Origin: DASQFU01 sp035632955
GTDB lineage: Bacteria; Eisenbacteria; RBG-16-71-46
Length of the DNA: 19,805 nt
Reading direction: 5' to 3'
Assembly: GCA_035632955.1 (NCBI GenBank)
Contig: DASQFU010000108.1
Coordinates: 1-19,805, forward strand
The notes beneath the pieces were generated by a model, which saw only the letters and a list, made by a program, of their open reading frames with translations, did not search any database and had not been told where the DNA came from. A program made the position numbers and the translations under genes. Positions 1 to 8,115 of the stretch are shown piece by piece. Each line of letters begins with the position of its first letter. Within the stretch, counting starts at the first letter, position 1.

Positions 1-1469
1 ACGAGATCTCGCTCGATCTCGCCCCCGGCGAAATCCACGCCCTGGTCGGCGAGAACGGCGCCGGCAAGAGCACGTTGATGCGTATCCTATACGGGCTCCT
101 GCAGCCCGATTCGGGGACGATCGCCGTCGACGGCAGGCCGGTGCGCATCGCCAGTCCGGCGCAGGCCATGCGGTTAGGGCTCGGGATGGTGCACCAGCAC
201 TTCATGCTGGTGGACACCCTGACGGTGGCCGAGAACGTCACCCTCGGTCGTGAGCCGCACGACACCCTCGGCGGCTTCGCTCGCGGGCGCGCCGAGCGCG
301 AGGTCGCCGCATTCGCGGAGCGCTACCACCTGCAGGTCGACCCGCGCGCTCGCATCGACCGCCTTTCGGTCGGCGCTCAACAACGGGCCGAGATCCTGCG
401 CGCGCTGTTTCACGGTGCACGCGTCCTGATCCTGGACGAGCCGAGCGCAGTGCTCACTCCGCAGGAAGTCGACGAGCTGTTCCAGGTTCTGCGTGGCCTC
501 CAGGCCGAAGGCACGACCATCGTGCTCATCACGCACAAGCTCACCGAGGTCAAAGCCATCGCTCACCGCGTCACGGTGCTGCGCGCGGGCCGGGTCGTGG
601 GCGGCGGCCAGGCCGAGGAGCTGACGATCGAGTCGATCGCGGAGCTGATGATGGGCCACCGCCCGACACCGCTGCGCGAGCGGGCGATCACCCGGCCCGA
701 GGTGCCGCTGCTCGAAGTGCGCATGCTGGACGTCCTCGACGACCGGCGGCTGACGGCGGTGCGCCGGGTCGCGTTCACGGTCCGCGGCGGCGAGATCGTC
801 GGCATCGCGGGCGTCGACGGAAACGGTCAGCACGAGCTGATCGAATGCCTGGCGGGTCTGCGCCCGCCGGTCCGCGGAGAGGTCCTGATCGCGGGCGTTC
901 CGGTTTCGGCGCGCTCGGCGCGCGCGCACACACGCGCGGGCCTGGCGCACGTTCCGAGCGACCGACTCCGTCGCGGCCTGGTTCCCGGCATGAACCTGGC
1001 CGAGAATCTGGTGCTCGGGCTCCATCGCGATTCCGGAATCGGCGAAGGGCCGATGCTCTCGCCCTCGGGGCTCGAGTCGCGGGCGCAGCGCCTACTCCGC
1101 GACTACGACGTGCGCCCCGCGAATCCCAAGCTCCTCGCCCAACAGCTCTCGGGCGGCAACCAACAGAAGCTCGTGGTCGCCCGCGAGCTCTCGCGCGGTG
1201 CGCCGGTGCTGCTCGCCGCCCACCCGACCCGCGGCGTGGATCTGGGCGCGGTGGAGTTCATCCACCAGCGACTGCTGGCGGAACGCGACCACGGCCGCGC
1301 GGTGCTGCTCGTGTCCTCGGATCTTTCCGAAATCCTCGCGCTCGCCGACCGCGTGCTGGTGATGTACGAGGGCCGGCTCGTGCACGAGACGCGCCCCGCC
1401 CACATCAACGAGCGAACGCTCGGCCTCTTCATGACGGGGCGCGGCGTCCAACCGCTCGGCCCCTCGTGA
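1..1469 (+). CDS. Nucleoside-type ABC transporter, ATP-binding protein (5' partial)
   Basis: This is the cytoplasmic ATPase of a CUT2/BMP-type importer, with two ABC domains in one chain. The reading frame is open from position 3 and the start lies upstream; 488 residues are visible, so perhaps 20-25 are missing. Domain 1 has a complete Walker A (GENGAGKST, 51-74), the variant signature LSVGAQQR (from 363), Walker B LILDEPSA and the switch histidine in LITHKL. Domain 2 has a degenerate Walker A (GVDGNGQHE, no lysine), a normal LSGGNQQK signature (1146-1169) and AAHPTRGVDLGA. This asymmetry and the LSVG signature are usual for the NupO/YufO relatives of RbsA/MglA. The stop overlaps the next start by 4 nt, and two permeases plus a purine nucleoside phosphorylase follow, so nucleosides are the likely substrate. 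The substrate is inferred from context and family; the ABC assignment is certain. Confidence 0.93.
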   Translation, partial: EISLDLAPGEIHALVGENGAGKSTLMRILYGLLQPDSGTIAVDGRPVRIASPAQAMRLGLGMVHQHFMLVDTLTVAENVTLGREPHDTLGGFARGRAEREVAAFAERYHLQVDPRARIDRLSVGAQQRAEILRALFHGARVLILDEPSAVLTPQEVDELFQVLRGLQAEGTTIVLITHKLTEVKAIAHRVTVLRAGRVVGGGQAEELTIESIAELMMGHRPTPLRERAITRPEVPLLEVRMLDVLDDRRLTAVRRVAFTVRGGEIVGIAGVDGNGQHELIECLAGLRPPVRGEVLIAGVPVSARSARAHTRAGLAHVPSDRLRRGLVPGMNLAENLVLGLHRDSGIGEGPMLSPSGLESRAQRLLRDYDVRPANPKLLAQQLSGGNQQKLVVARELSRGAPVLLAAHPTRGVDLGAVEFIHQRLLAERDHGRAVLLVSSDLSEILALADRVLVMYEGRLVHETRPAHINERTLGLFMTGRGVQPLGPS

Positions 1470-2509
1470 GTCGTCGGCTCCAGCAAACGTTGCTGGTGGC
1501 GGCCGCGCCGCTGATCGCGGTCGCGCTCGCGCTCGTCGCCGGGGCCGTCTTCATCGCCGCGATCGGCGAAGACCCGTTCGGCGTCTACGGGTTGATGCTG
1601 AGCCAGACCTTCGGTACCGGCTACGGAATCGGCCAGACGCTGTTCAAAGCGACGCCGTTGATCTTCACCGGGCTCGCCGTCGCGCTCGGGTTCCGGGCCG
1701 GCCTATTCAACATCGGCGTCGAGGGTCAGCTCTATCTCGGGGGATTCGTCGCCGCGCTGGTCGGCTTCGGCTGGGCCGAGCTGCCTCCGATCCACCTCCT
1801 GCCGCTCACGCTGCTCGCGGGCGCGGCAGCGGGAGCTTTGTGGGGCGCGATTCCAGGCGTGCTCAAGGCGCGCTTCGGCGCTCACGAAGTGATCAACACC
1901 ATCCTGCTGAACTTCATCGCATTCGCGCTCGTCTCCTACCTCGGCTACTCGGTGTTCGAGCCGGCCACGGTGCGCACCTCGGAGATCGGCCCGGGCGCGC
2001 ACCTCGCCCGGCTCGACATTTTCTGGCCTTCCTTACGCGGCTCGCCGGCCAACCTCGCGCTCGGGCTCGGGCTCGCCGCCGCGGCCGTGATCGGCGTCGT
2101 CTTGTTTCGCACTCGCCTCGGTTACGAGCTGCGCGCCGTCGGTCTCAACGCGCCGGCTGCCGAGTACGGGGGCGTGAGCGTCGGACGCGTGCAGGTGACG
2201 GCGATGGCGCTGTCCGGAGCCGTGGCGGGGCTCGGCGGCTGCAACTACGTTCAGGGCTACAAGCATTTCTTCGAGCTCGGCTTCTCGGCCGGCTCCGGCT
2301 TCCTCGGGATCGCGGTCGCGTTGCTCGGACGCAACCACCCGGTCGGCGTCGTGATCGCCGCCTTGTTCTTCGGCGCGCTCTCCTACGGCGGACTGGCCGC
2401 GAACCAGCGCGTGCCGAAGGAGCTCGTTGAAGTGCTGCAAGCGATCGTGATCCTGCTCACGATCGGCGTCCAGCAAGTGGTGGAGCGCGCCGCCCGGAGG
2501 CTCGGCTGA
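1466..2509 (+). CDS. Nucleoside-type ABC transporter, permease 1
   Basis: An inner-membrane permease of the BPD_transp_2 family (NupP/YufP-like), 347 aa. The GTG at 1466 was chosen because it overlaps the upstream stop (GTGA) and gives a protein starting VSRRLQQTLL directly before the first hydrophobic helix. Longer versions of this frame run through the ATPase gene in an alanine/arginine/proline-rich shadow and are rejected. The family signature is clear: GLFNIGVEGQLYLGGF after the second or third helix, then LKARFGAHEVINTILLNFIA and, near the C-terminus, a helix pair containing GIAVALLGRNHPVGV. About eight to ten membrane segments are expected. No strong Shine-Dalgarno precedes the start, which fits translational coupling. 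It would pair with the following permease to form the channel. Confidence 0.93.
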   Translation: MSRRLQQTLLVAAAPLIAVALALVAGAVFIAAIGEDPFGVYGLMLSQTFGTGYGIGQTLFKATPLIFTGLAVALGFRAGLFNIGVEGQLYLGGFVAALVGFGWAELPPIHLLPLTLLAGAAAGALWGAIPGVLKARFGAHEVINTILLNFIAFALVSYLGYSVFEPATVRTSEIGPGAHLARLDIFWPSLRGSPANLALGLGLAAAAVIGVVLFRTRLGYELRAVGLNAPAAEYGGVSVGRVQVTAMALSGAVAGLGGCNYVQGYKHFFELGFSAGSGFLGIAVALLGRNHPVGVVIAALFFGALSYGGLAANQRVPKELVEVLQAIVILLTIGVQQVVERAARRLG

Positions 2510-3414
2510 TGGAGGTGTTGCTGTTCGCGGCGGCGGCGCTGCGCATCAGCGTCCCCTACACGCTCGCGGCACTCGGCGCTTCGTTCAGCGAGCGGGGCGG
2601 CGTGATCAACATCGCGCTCGAAGGCATCATGCTGAACGGCGCGCTGGCGTACGTGCTGGGCGCCTACTGGACGGGCAATCCCTGGGCCGGCGTCGCCGCC
2701 GCGCTGGCGGCCGGCGTGGCGACGGCGGCGCTTCATGCCGCGATCACGGTCTGGCTGCGTGCCGATCAAATCACGAGCGGGCTCGGCATCAACCTGCTGG
2801 CCGCCGGGCTCACGAAGTTCGTGCTCACCCAGGTGTTCCACTCCTCGTCCAACTCGAGCCGCGTGATCGGGCTGCCGGACTGGAACCTGTTCCATCTCGG
2901 CGACCTGCCGGCACTCGGCCCGGTGCTCACCGCGCCGCTCGTGATGGTCGCGGTGGTCGCGGTACTGGCAGGCCAGGGATTTCTGTTCCGCACGGTATTC
3001 GGCCTGCGCCTGCGATCGGTCGGGGAGCATCCCGAAGCCGCGGCGACGCTCGGACTATCGGTCGCCGGCTATCGCACCGCCGGCGTCCTGATCTCGGGCG
3101 CGCTCGCCGGCCTCGCCGGCGCCTGGCTCGCGAGCGAACAGCATTCGTTCACCGACGGAATGACGGGCGGGCGCGGCTACATCGCGCTGGCGGCGATGAT
3201 CGTCGGCAAATGGACGCCGTTCGGGGCCGCGGCCGCCTGCCTGCTGTTCGGAATCGCCGAGGCGTTGCAGATCACGCTCCAGGGCACCGGCTTCCCGAGC
3301 GAGCTGCTGCAGATGCTGCCCTACCTCGTCACCATGTTCGCGCTCGCCGGCTTCATCGGCCGCGCCACGCCGCCGCGCCGGCTCGGCGTGCCCTACGACC
3401 CGGAGCGCGCGTGA
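2509..3414 (+). CDS. Nucleoside-type ABC transporter, permease 2
   Basis: The second inner-membrane permease (NupQ/YufQ-like), 301 aa. It begins at an ATG that shares one base with the preceding stop (TGATG), and a good Shine-Dalgarno GGAGG (2496-2500) lies 8 nt upstream. The N-terminal helix is followed by GGVINIALEGIMLNGA, the counterpart of the NIGVEGQ motif of the first permease. LRADQITSGLGINLLAAGLTK and the C-terminal GGRGYIALAAMIVGKWTP are typical of this subfamily. Permease 1 and permease 2 are distant homologues, as is normal for the heterodimeric nucleoside importers. No BMP-family substrate-binding lipoprotein is visible; it may lie upstream of the window. Confidence 0.93.
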   Translation: MEVLLFAAAALRISVPYTLAALGASFSERGGVINIALEGIMLNGALAYVLGAYWTGNPWAGVAAALAAGVATAALHAAITVWLRADQITSGLGINLLAAGLTKFVLTQVFHSSSNSSRVIGLPDWNLFHLGDLPALGPVLTAPLVMVAVVAVLAGQGFLFRTVFGLRLRSVGEHPEAAATLGLSVAGYRTAGVLISGALAGLAGAWLASEQHSFTDGMTGGRGYIALAAMIVGKWTPFGAAAACLLFGIAEALQITLQGTGFPSELLQMLPYLVTMFALAGFIGRATPPRRLGVPYDPERA

Positions 3415-4283
3415 CCGGCGATCGGCCCCTGCTCCCCTCGCACGACCTCGCGGCGCGCGTCGCGGAAGCGGTCGCGGCGATCCGAGCCCGCACGCCGCTG
3501 GTGCCGAGGATCGCGCTGACGCTCGGCTCGGGACTCGGGCGCGTCATCGATGCGCTGGAGAACGCGGTGGGTTTCCCGACCGCCGAGCTGCCGCACTGGC
3601 CGCCGTCGACCGTGATCGGGCATGCCGGGCGCGTGGCGCTCGGGAACTGGCGGGGAACGCCGGTCGTGATGCTGGCGGGACGCAGCCACCGTTACGAAGG
3701 CTATGCGCTCGATCGGGTGACGTTCGGCGTGCGCGTCATGCATGCGCTCGGCGCGCGCACCTTGCTGTTCACGAACGCGGTCGGCGCGCTGCGTCCCGGG
3801 ATCGCGCCGGGTGACGTCATGCTCGCGACCGATCACATCAACTTCATCGGCAAGCGCGGGTTGTTCGCGCCGCAAGAGCTCCGCGAGCGACGCCTGGGGC
3901 GGCGGGTGGCTTCGCCCTACAGCCCGCGGCTGCAAGCCGCGTTGTCGGCGGCCGCCGCCCGGGCCGGCGTGGCTTTGCGTCGCGGCACCCTGATGGGAAG
4001 CCACGGGCCGACCTACGAGACCGCGGCCGAGGTTCAGATGGCGATCGCGCTCGGCGCCGACGTCGCGTGCATGAGCACGGTGCACGAGGTGACGGTCGCG
4101 GCCGAGCTCGGCGGCGAGGTGGCGAGCCTCTCCTGCGTCACCAATCGGGCGACCGGTCTCTCCAACGTGCCGCTGACGCACGCAGAAGTCACCGAGGTCG
4201 CAAACCGAGTGGCGACCCGCCTGCAGGCGATCCTCGAGGAGTTCCTGGCGAGCGAGCACGGCGGCGCCCCGATCGCGGGCTGA
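3411..4283 (+). CDS. punA: Purine nucleoside phosphorylase (trimeric type)
   Basis: A cytoplasmic enzyme, 290 aa, that cleaves purine nucleosides with phosphate to base and (deoxy)ribose-1-phosphate. The GTG at 3411 overlaps the permease stop (GTGA) and has GGAG 5 nt upstream; longer starts lie inside the permease gene. Family motifs in order: LGSGLG, VIGHAGRVALG, GRSHRYEGY (the R, H and Y of the phosphate and ribose sites), TNAVGALRPG, TDHINF, SHGPTYETAAE (base-binding Glu) and TNRATG (the Asn equivalent to human N243, favouring 6-oxopurines). Oddities: the near-invariant MSTVPE reads MSTVHE, and the loop after TDHIN lacks the usual GPNDxRFGPRF pattern. As the last gene of the importer operon it supports a purine salvage role. 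An MTA phosphorylase is the main alternative, but the Glu/Asn pair favours PNP. Confidence 0.9.
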   Translation: MTGDRPLLPSHDLAARVAEAVAAIRARTPLVPRIALTLGSGLGRVIDALENAVGFPTAELPHWPPSTVIGHAGRVALGNWRGTPVVMLAGRSHRYEGYALDRVTFGVRVMHALGARTLLFTNAVGALRPGIAPGDVMLATDHINFIGKRGLFAPQELRERRLGRRVASPYSPRLQAALSAAAARAGVALRRGTLMGSHGPTYETAAEVQMAIALGADVACMSTVHEVTVAAELGGEVASLSCVTNRATGLSNVPLTHAEVTEVANRVATRLQAILEEFLASEHGGAPIAG

Positions 4284-4301
4284 TCCGCCGGCGTCCAACC
4301 C

Positions 4302-6020
4302 TCAGCGCAGCCGGAACAAATACATGCACCCCGCCGGACGCGCCTCGGGAGTCCGGCCCCACAACCGCTCGAAGTCGAGCTCGATGAACGGCTGGCGGCC
4401 CTCGCGGGTCATCATCGGCGAGGACAACCCCACGAAGTAATAACTGCTGATCGCGATCCAATCGCTTTCCAGCCCCACGGGGCCGCCGCGATACGGGACA
4501 TAGTCGATGCCGTAGAGCGCGGGGTCGGTCGTGCCGTGATAAGCGAGGTGGATGCGCGCGATACCGCGGCGCGCCAGCTCCTCGCGCAACGCGATCAGGC
4601 CCTGCCCCCAATCCACGTTCGAGTCGTTGACGATCCGATCCTGGCGACCGGCGCCGCCGGCCGCCAGGTTGAAGAACGAGAGATAGTGGGGAGCCGTGGT
4701 CGCGGTCTCGAGCGCGAGCACCGCGAGGGCGGCGGTCGCGACCGCGTGACGCCCGCGCATCCGGGCGCGCCGGGTTCCGGCCCTCCCGAAACCGAGCTTC
4801 GCGGGATGCGCGAGCAGACCGCCGCACCAGATGCACAGAAACGGCAGGACCGGATAGAGGTAACGGACGCCGTAGGCGAGGTCCGAGACGATCGCGAATC
4901 CGACCACGACCGCGATCGGCACGAGCAGGAACGCCTCGTGCCACGCCGATCGCGGCGCGCGCCGCGAGGCGCTCGTCAAGGCGAGGCGCGCCAGGGCCAA
5001 CGCGAACAAGCCGAGCGGCCATTTCACCGCCGCCGCGACCGGGAAGTAGTGCCACACCTGCTCCCGGTGGAGCTGACCCAGCAGGTAGCTCGGCTTGTGG
5101 AGCTCCGTTAGGTACGCGAGGTAGTCGAGGCCGCCGAGGTAAGGGTCTGGAAGCGGCAGCCGCCAACTCGGATGTGAACGAGCGAACGACTGGAACGATT
5201 CCGACAGGAACGCCGAGCTTCCCAACGGATCGAGCGTCGTGTGCCCGGGGTATCCGACCACCAGCGCCGCGAGCGCGACCAGCGGGAGCAGTACCAGGCC
5301 GAGCCACAACCGTCGCGGGCGGCGCACGCGGCGCGCGAGCGTTCCCCACACGGCCAGGATCACGAGCATCGGCGCCAGCTGCACGGCGCTGAAGCGCGTG
5401 AGCGCGGCGGCCGCGACCGCGAGCGCGGTCAGCGTCCAGTCGCGCCCGGTACCGGTGCGCGCAAAACGCCAGAACGCATACACGGTCGCCACGAACACGA
5501 GGCCGGTCGGCAGATCCATCCCGACGACACCTGCGTGCGCCAGTGTTTCGGGAAGCAGCGCCCAGCTCGCGAGCGCCAGCAGCCCGGCCGGCCCTCCGTA
5601 CAGCCGCCGGGCGAAGCGCCACACCAGGAGACCGAGCAGCACCGACATCACGACGACCGCGAGACGGCCGGCGAAGAACACCCGGTGGTAGCGGTCCGCA
5701 TTGCGCCGCATGAACGACTCGCCGACCGCCGCCTCGGCGCCCCACGCGACCGACGAATCGGCCGGGAGCCGCGCGCCGGCGGCGAGGGCCGGCAGCGCGC
5801 ACAGCGTCTTGACCAGCGGCGGCTGCGCGATCGAAGCCGCCGTGTAGCCGCGCGCGACGACCAGCACGCCCGCCGGCAAGTGGAAGTTCTCGTCGAAGGT
5901 GACCGAGTTCCGCGCGGCGCCCCAGAGCACGAGCGCGAGATGGATCGCGAGGATCACGGCGACCCAGATCCGCTCCCGACGTTTCGCCCCTGGATCCACG
6001 GGACGTGCGGCGTGCTTCAC
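4302..6020 (-). CDS. Membrane glycosyltransferase, GT39/ArnT-like
   Basis: A polytopic GT-C-fold protein, 572 aa, expected to move a sugar from a polyprenyl-phosphate donor to a protein or lipid on the outer face of the inner membrane. The first helix (about residues 18-34) is followed by an extracytoplasmic loop with the acidic pair FDENFH (D43/E44) and AQPPLVKTL (residues 65-73), both hallmarks of PMT/ArnT relatives. Many hydrophobic segments follow, then a soluble C-terminal part containing SNVDWGQGL (W471), a motif I recall from bacterial GT39-like proteins. The GTG at 6020 was chosen because it sits 2 nt after the preceding stop and has GGGGAG 8 nt upstream; an ATG at 6182 would add 54 low-complexity residues lying inside the TPR gene. 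Donor and acceptor cannot be read from sequence. It is the last gene of the minus-strand operon. Confidence 0.82.
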   Translation of the reverse strand: MKHAARPVDPGAKRRERIWVAVILAIHLALVLWGAARNSVTFDENFHLPAGVLVVARGYTAASIAQPPLVKTLCALPALAAGARLPADSSVAWGAEAAVGESFMRRNADRYHRVFFAGRLAVVVMSVLLGLLVWRFARRLYGGPAGLLALASWALLPETLAHAGVVGMDLPTGLVFVATVYAFWRFARTGTGRDWTLTALAVAAAALTRFSAVQLAPMLVILAVWGTLARRVRRPRRLWLGLVLLPLVALAALVVGYPGHTTLDPLGSSAFLSESFQSFARSHPSWRLPLPDPYLGGLDYLAYLTELHKPSYLLGQLHREQVWHYFPVAAAVKWPLGLFALALARLALTSASRRAPRSAWHEAFLLVPIAVVVGFAIVSDLAYGVRYLYPVLPFLCIWCGGLLAHPAKLGFGRAGTRRARMRGRHAVATAALAVLALETATTAPHYLSFFNLAAGGAGRQDRIVNDSNVDWGQGLIALREELARRGIARIHLAYHGTTDPALYGIDYVPYRGGPVGLESDWIAISSYYFVGLSSPMMTREGRQPFIELDFERLWGRTPEARPAGCMYLFRLR

Positions 6021-6022
6021 GC

Positions 6023-8065
6023 CTACGGCTCCCCGAGTACCGCGAGCGAGTCGCGCGCGGGCTGATAGCCGGCATCGATCGCCAGGGCGCGGCGGTAGGC
6101 GTCGCGCGCCCGGGAGCGATCGCCCAGCGCTCGATGCGCCTGGCCGATCAGAAGCTGAAGCGCCGGATCGTGCGGGCTCCACCGCTGCTCGCGCCGGAGC
6201 TCGGCCAGCGCCTCACGTGGCTTGCCTTCGCCGAGCAGGATCGTGCCCAGTCGCTCGTGGAGCTTCGGGAGCTGGAACGTCACCGGGACGGCCCGATCGA
6301 GGTGCTCGCGCGCATCCGTCCAGCGCCGCTCGGCGATCGCGACGTCGGCGAGCAGGCTGTGCGCGCCGCCGTTCCACGGTGACGCGTCCGCCGCGCGTTC
6401 GAGCTCCGCCCGTAGAGAAGCGCGCAGCGCGGAGTCGTGCCCGGCGTGCTGCACGACCGTGGCGAGCGCGGTCGGTCCCGACGGCAGGAAACGGAAGGCG
6501 TCGCGCCGGGCCAGCTCGGCGTGGACGCCATGATGACGCAGGAACAAGGCGGACGCGTCGTCCGAGAACACCAGCCGCCAGGTCGTGTCGGCGTCGAGGA
6601 CGTCCAGCAGACGCTGCACCGAGAGCAAACCGGAGGGGAGCAGCACCCACTCGAAGCGGTGGCGCCGATCGAGCTCGCGCCACGCGGCCGAGGACCGATA
6701 GGCCTGGACGGAGAGATCGCGATCCTCGCGCATGCCGGTCTGATGGATATCCATGAACGGCAGGCGGGTCGTGTCGGGCCAGAACCGCCACAGCAGGTAG
6801 CCGCCGATCTGGAAATCGTTGTAGCCGCGACCGCGCACGTCGTTCGCCGCCATGTAGTCGGCGGCGCGCACCGGGTAGTTCTCCCAGTCCACGCCCACAC
6901 CGCGCCGCGGCGCCGGTCGCGACACCTCGGCCGCCGTGAGCGCGACGCACGCGACCGATGCGACCGCGGCACGGCCCCACGGAGGCGCGGTCCATCGCGG
7001 CCAGCGCCGCGAGCGCAGCCAGGCGTCGAGATCACGCGCGAGGAACGGAGCGTTGACCAGGACGAACGTGCCGAGGAAGCGCTGCCCGATCAACGTCTGA
7101 GGAAGCGAGACCAGCAGGATCAGGCACTGGACGCGATCGAATCCGTGCCGCCGCCACCGCCACAACGCCAGACCCACGATCAAGGCCATCAACAAGGGCA
7201 GGCCGTTGCGCAGATTGAGACGCCAAAGGATCGGCTGGAGCTCGCCGATCGCCTGGTAGATCGGCTCGAGCCGCGATGTCCATGCGAACGCGAACGGCTC
7301 CGCGAGCGCCTGCCCTCCATACGGATGCAGCAGGGACGCCAGCGCGGACACGAGCAGCACCAGCCACAAGCGGCGGCTGGAGCGCCCCTGCTCGCGGCGC
7401 GCGCGCCACGTTTCGTCGAGCGCGTAGAACAGCGTCAGTCCCAGGCCAAAGTAGTACGAGACGTGCGCGTTCGCCCACGCCCAGGCGATGATCGGCAGAG
7501 CGAGCGTGCGGTCGGGGCCGCCCTGGCGTCGCGTCTCGAGAATCCAGAGCTGCAACGCCATCAGCACCGCCACCAGCGTCTCGGGTCGCGGCTGCGAGCG
7601 CTGCCGGTAGATCAGCGCGCACCACACCAGCGCGAACAGCACCCCGAGCCCACGCGCTCCCATCCGTCGCGCCGTTACCCACAGGAGCCCGAACGCCGCG
7701 AGCACGGTCAGCCAGCGCCACGCGAACATCCCGCCCACTTCCCCGAGCTGCCAAAACGGCCACAGCACGACCCGGAACAACCACGAGGGAACGCGGTACG
7801 GCTCACCGTAGGTCGGCCACGTCCACACGTTGGTGTGTGGCAACACGCGCATCTCCCAGATCGCCTGGCCGACCCGCAGGTGCTGCCAGAGATCCGGGTC
7901 GTAGAGCCGGAAGCTCACCGCCACCACGATGCACGCGACCGCGACCGCCAGAGTCGCGAGCGCCGCCGGATGAAGGACCGGCAACTCCGCGACGGCCGTG
8001 AGCGCAGGTGGAGCTGGACGCGCCTTGGGAGCAGCGCCTCGGCGCCGCTGGGGCTGCTTCGGCAT
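6023..8065 (-). CDS. Polytopic membrane protein (GT-C-like) with C-terminal TPR repeats
   Basis: A 680-aa protein. A basic proline-rich N-terminus is followed by a hydrophobic helix (about 34-52) and then DPDLWQHLRVGQ (56-67), an acidic first-loop motif that I recall from uncharacterised GT-C-like bacterial proteins. Around ten membrane helices follow to about residue 390, with YRQRSQPRPETL in the middle. A soluble region comes next, ending in about three TPR units, for example ERRWTDAREHLDRAV, EGKPREALAELRREQ and DRSRARDAYRRALAI. No catalytic assignment is possible; a glycosyltransferase or polyprenyl-sugar-handling role is only an inference from fold and from the glycosyltransferase gene 2 nt downstream. 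The ATG at 8065 has a weak AGG 7 nt upstream, and the gap to the upstream gene is 50 nt. Confidence 0.78.
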   Translation of the reverse strand: MPKQPQRRRGAAPKARPAPPALTAVAELPVLHPAALATLAVAVACIVVAVSFRLYDPDLWQHLRVGQAIWEMRVLPHTNVWTWPTYGEPYRVPSWLFRVVLWPFWQLGEVGGMFAWRWLTVLAAFGLLWVTARRMGARGLGVLFALVWCALIYRQRSQPRPETLVAVLMALQLWILETRRQGGPDRTLALPIIAWAWANAHVSYYFGLGLTLFYALDETWRARREQGRSSRRLWLVLLVSALASLLHPYGGQALAEPFAFAWTSRLEPIYQAIGELQPILWRLNLRNGLPLLMALIVGLALWRWRRHGFDRVQCLILLVSLPQTLIGQRFLGTFVLVNAPFLARDLDAWLRSRRWPRWTAPPWGRAAVASVACVALTAAEVSRPAPRRGVGVDWENYPVRAADYMAANDVRGRGYNDFQIGGYLLWRFWPDTTRLPFMDIHQTGMREDRDLSVQAYRSSAAWRELDRRHRFEWVLLPSGLLSVQRLLDVLDADTTWRLVFSDDASALFLRHHGVHAELARRDAFRFLPSGPTALATVVQHAGHDSALRASLRAELERAADASPWNGGAHSLLADVAIAERRWTDAREHLDRAVPVTFQLPKLHERLGTILLGEGKPREALAELRREQRWSPHDPALQLLIGQAHRALGDRSRARDAYRRALAIDAGYQPARDSLAVLGEP

Positions 8066-8115
8066 GTCAGCCTAACCTTCGCTCTGCGCCGGACGACCGA
8101 GTCGCACGCGGTGCT

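Noticed and set aside
811..840. Missing lysine in the second Walker A of the ABC ATPase as a possible inactivating mutation
   Set aside because: A degenerate Walker A in the second domain is normal for RbsA/MglA/NupO-type ATPases.
174..1025. 283-aa open frame on the minus strand opposite the ABC ATPase
   Set aside because: It is Arg/Ala/Asp/His/Gln-rich without any motif and lies opposite a fully conserved ATPase; long antisense frames are expected in GC-rich coding DNA.
4189..6075. 628-aa open frame on the minus strand overlapping the glycosyltransferase
   Set aside because: An Arg/Gly/Ala/Pro-rich shadow in another frame of the same strand; the real frame at 4302-6020 has membrane helices and GT39 motifs.
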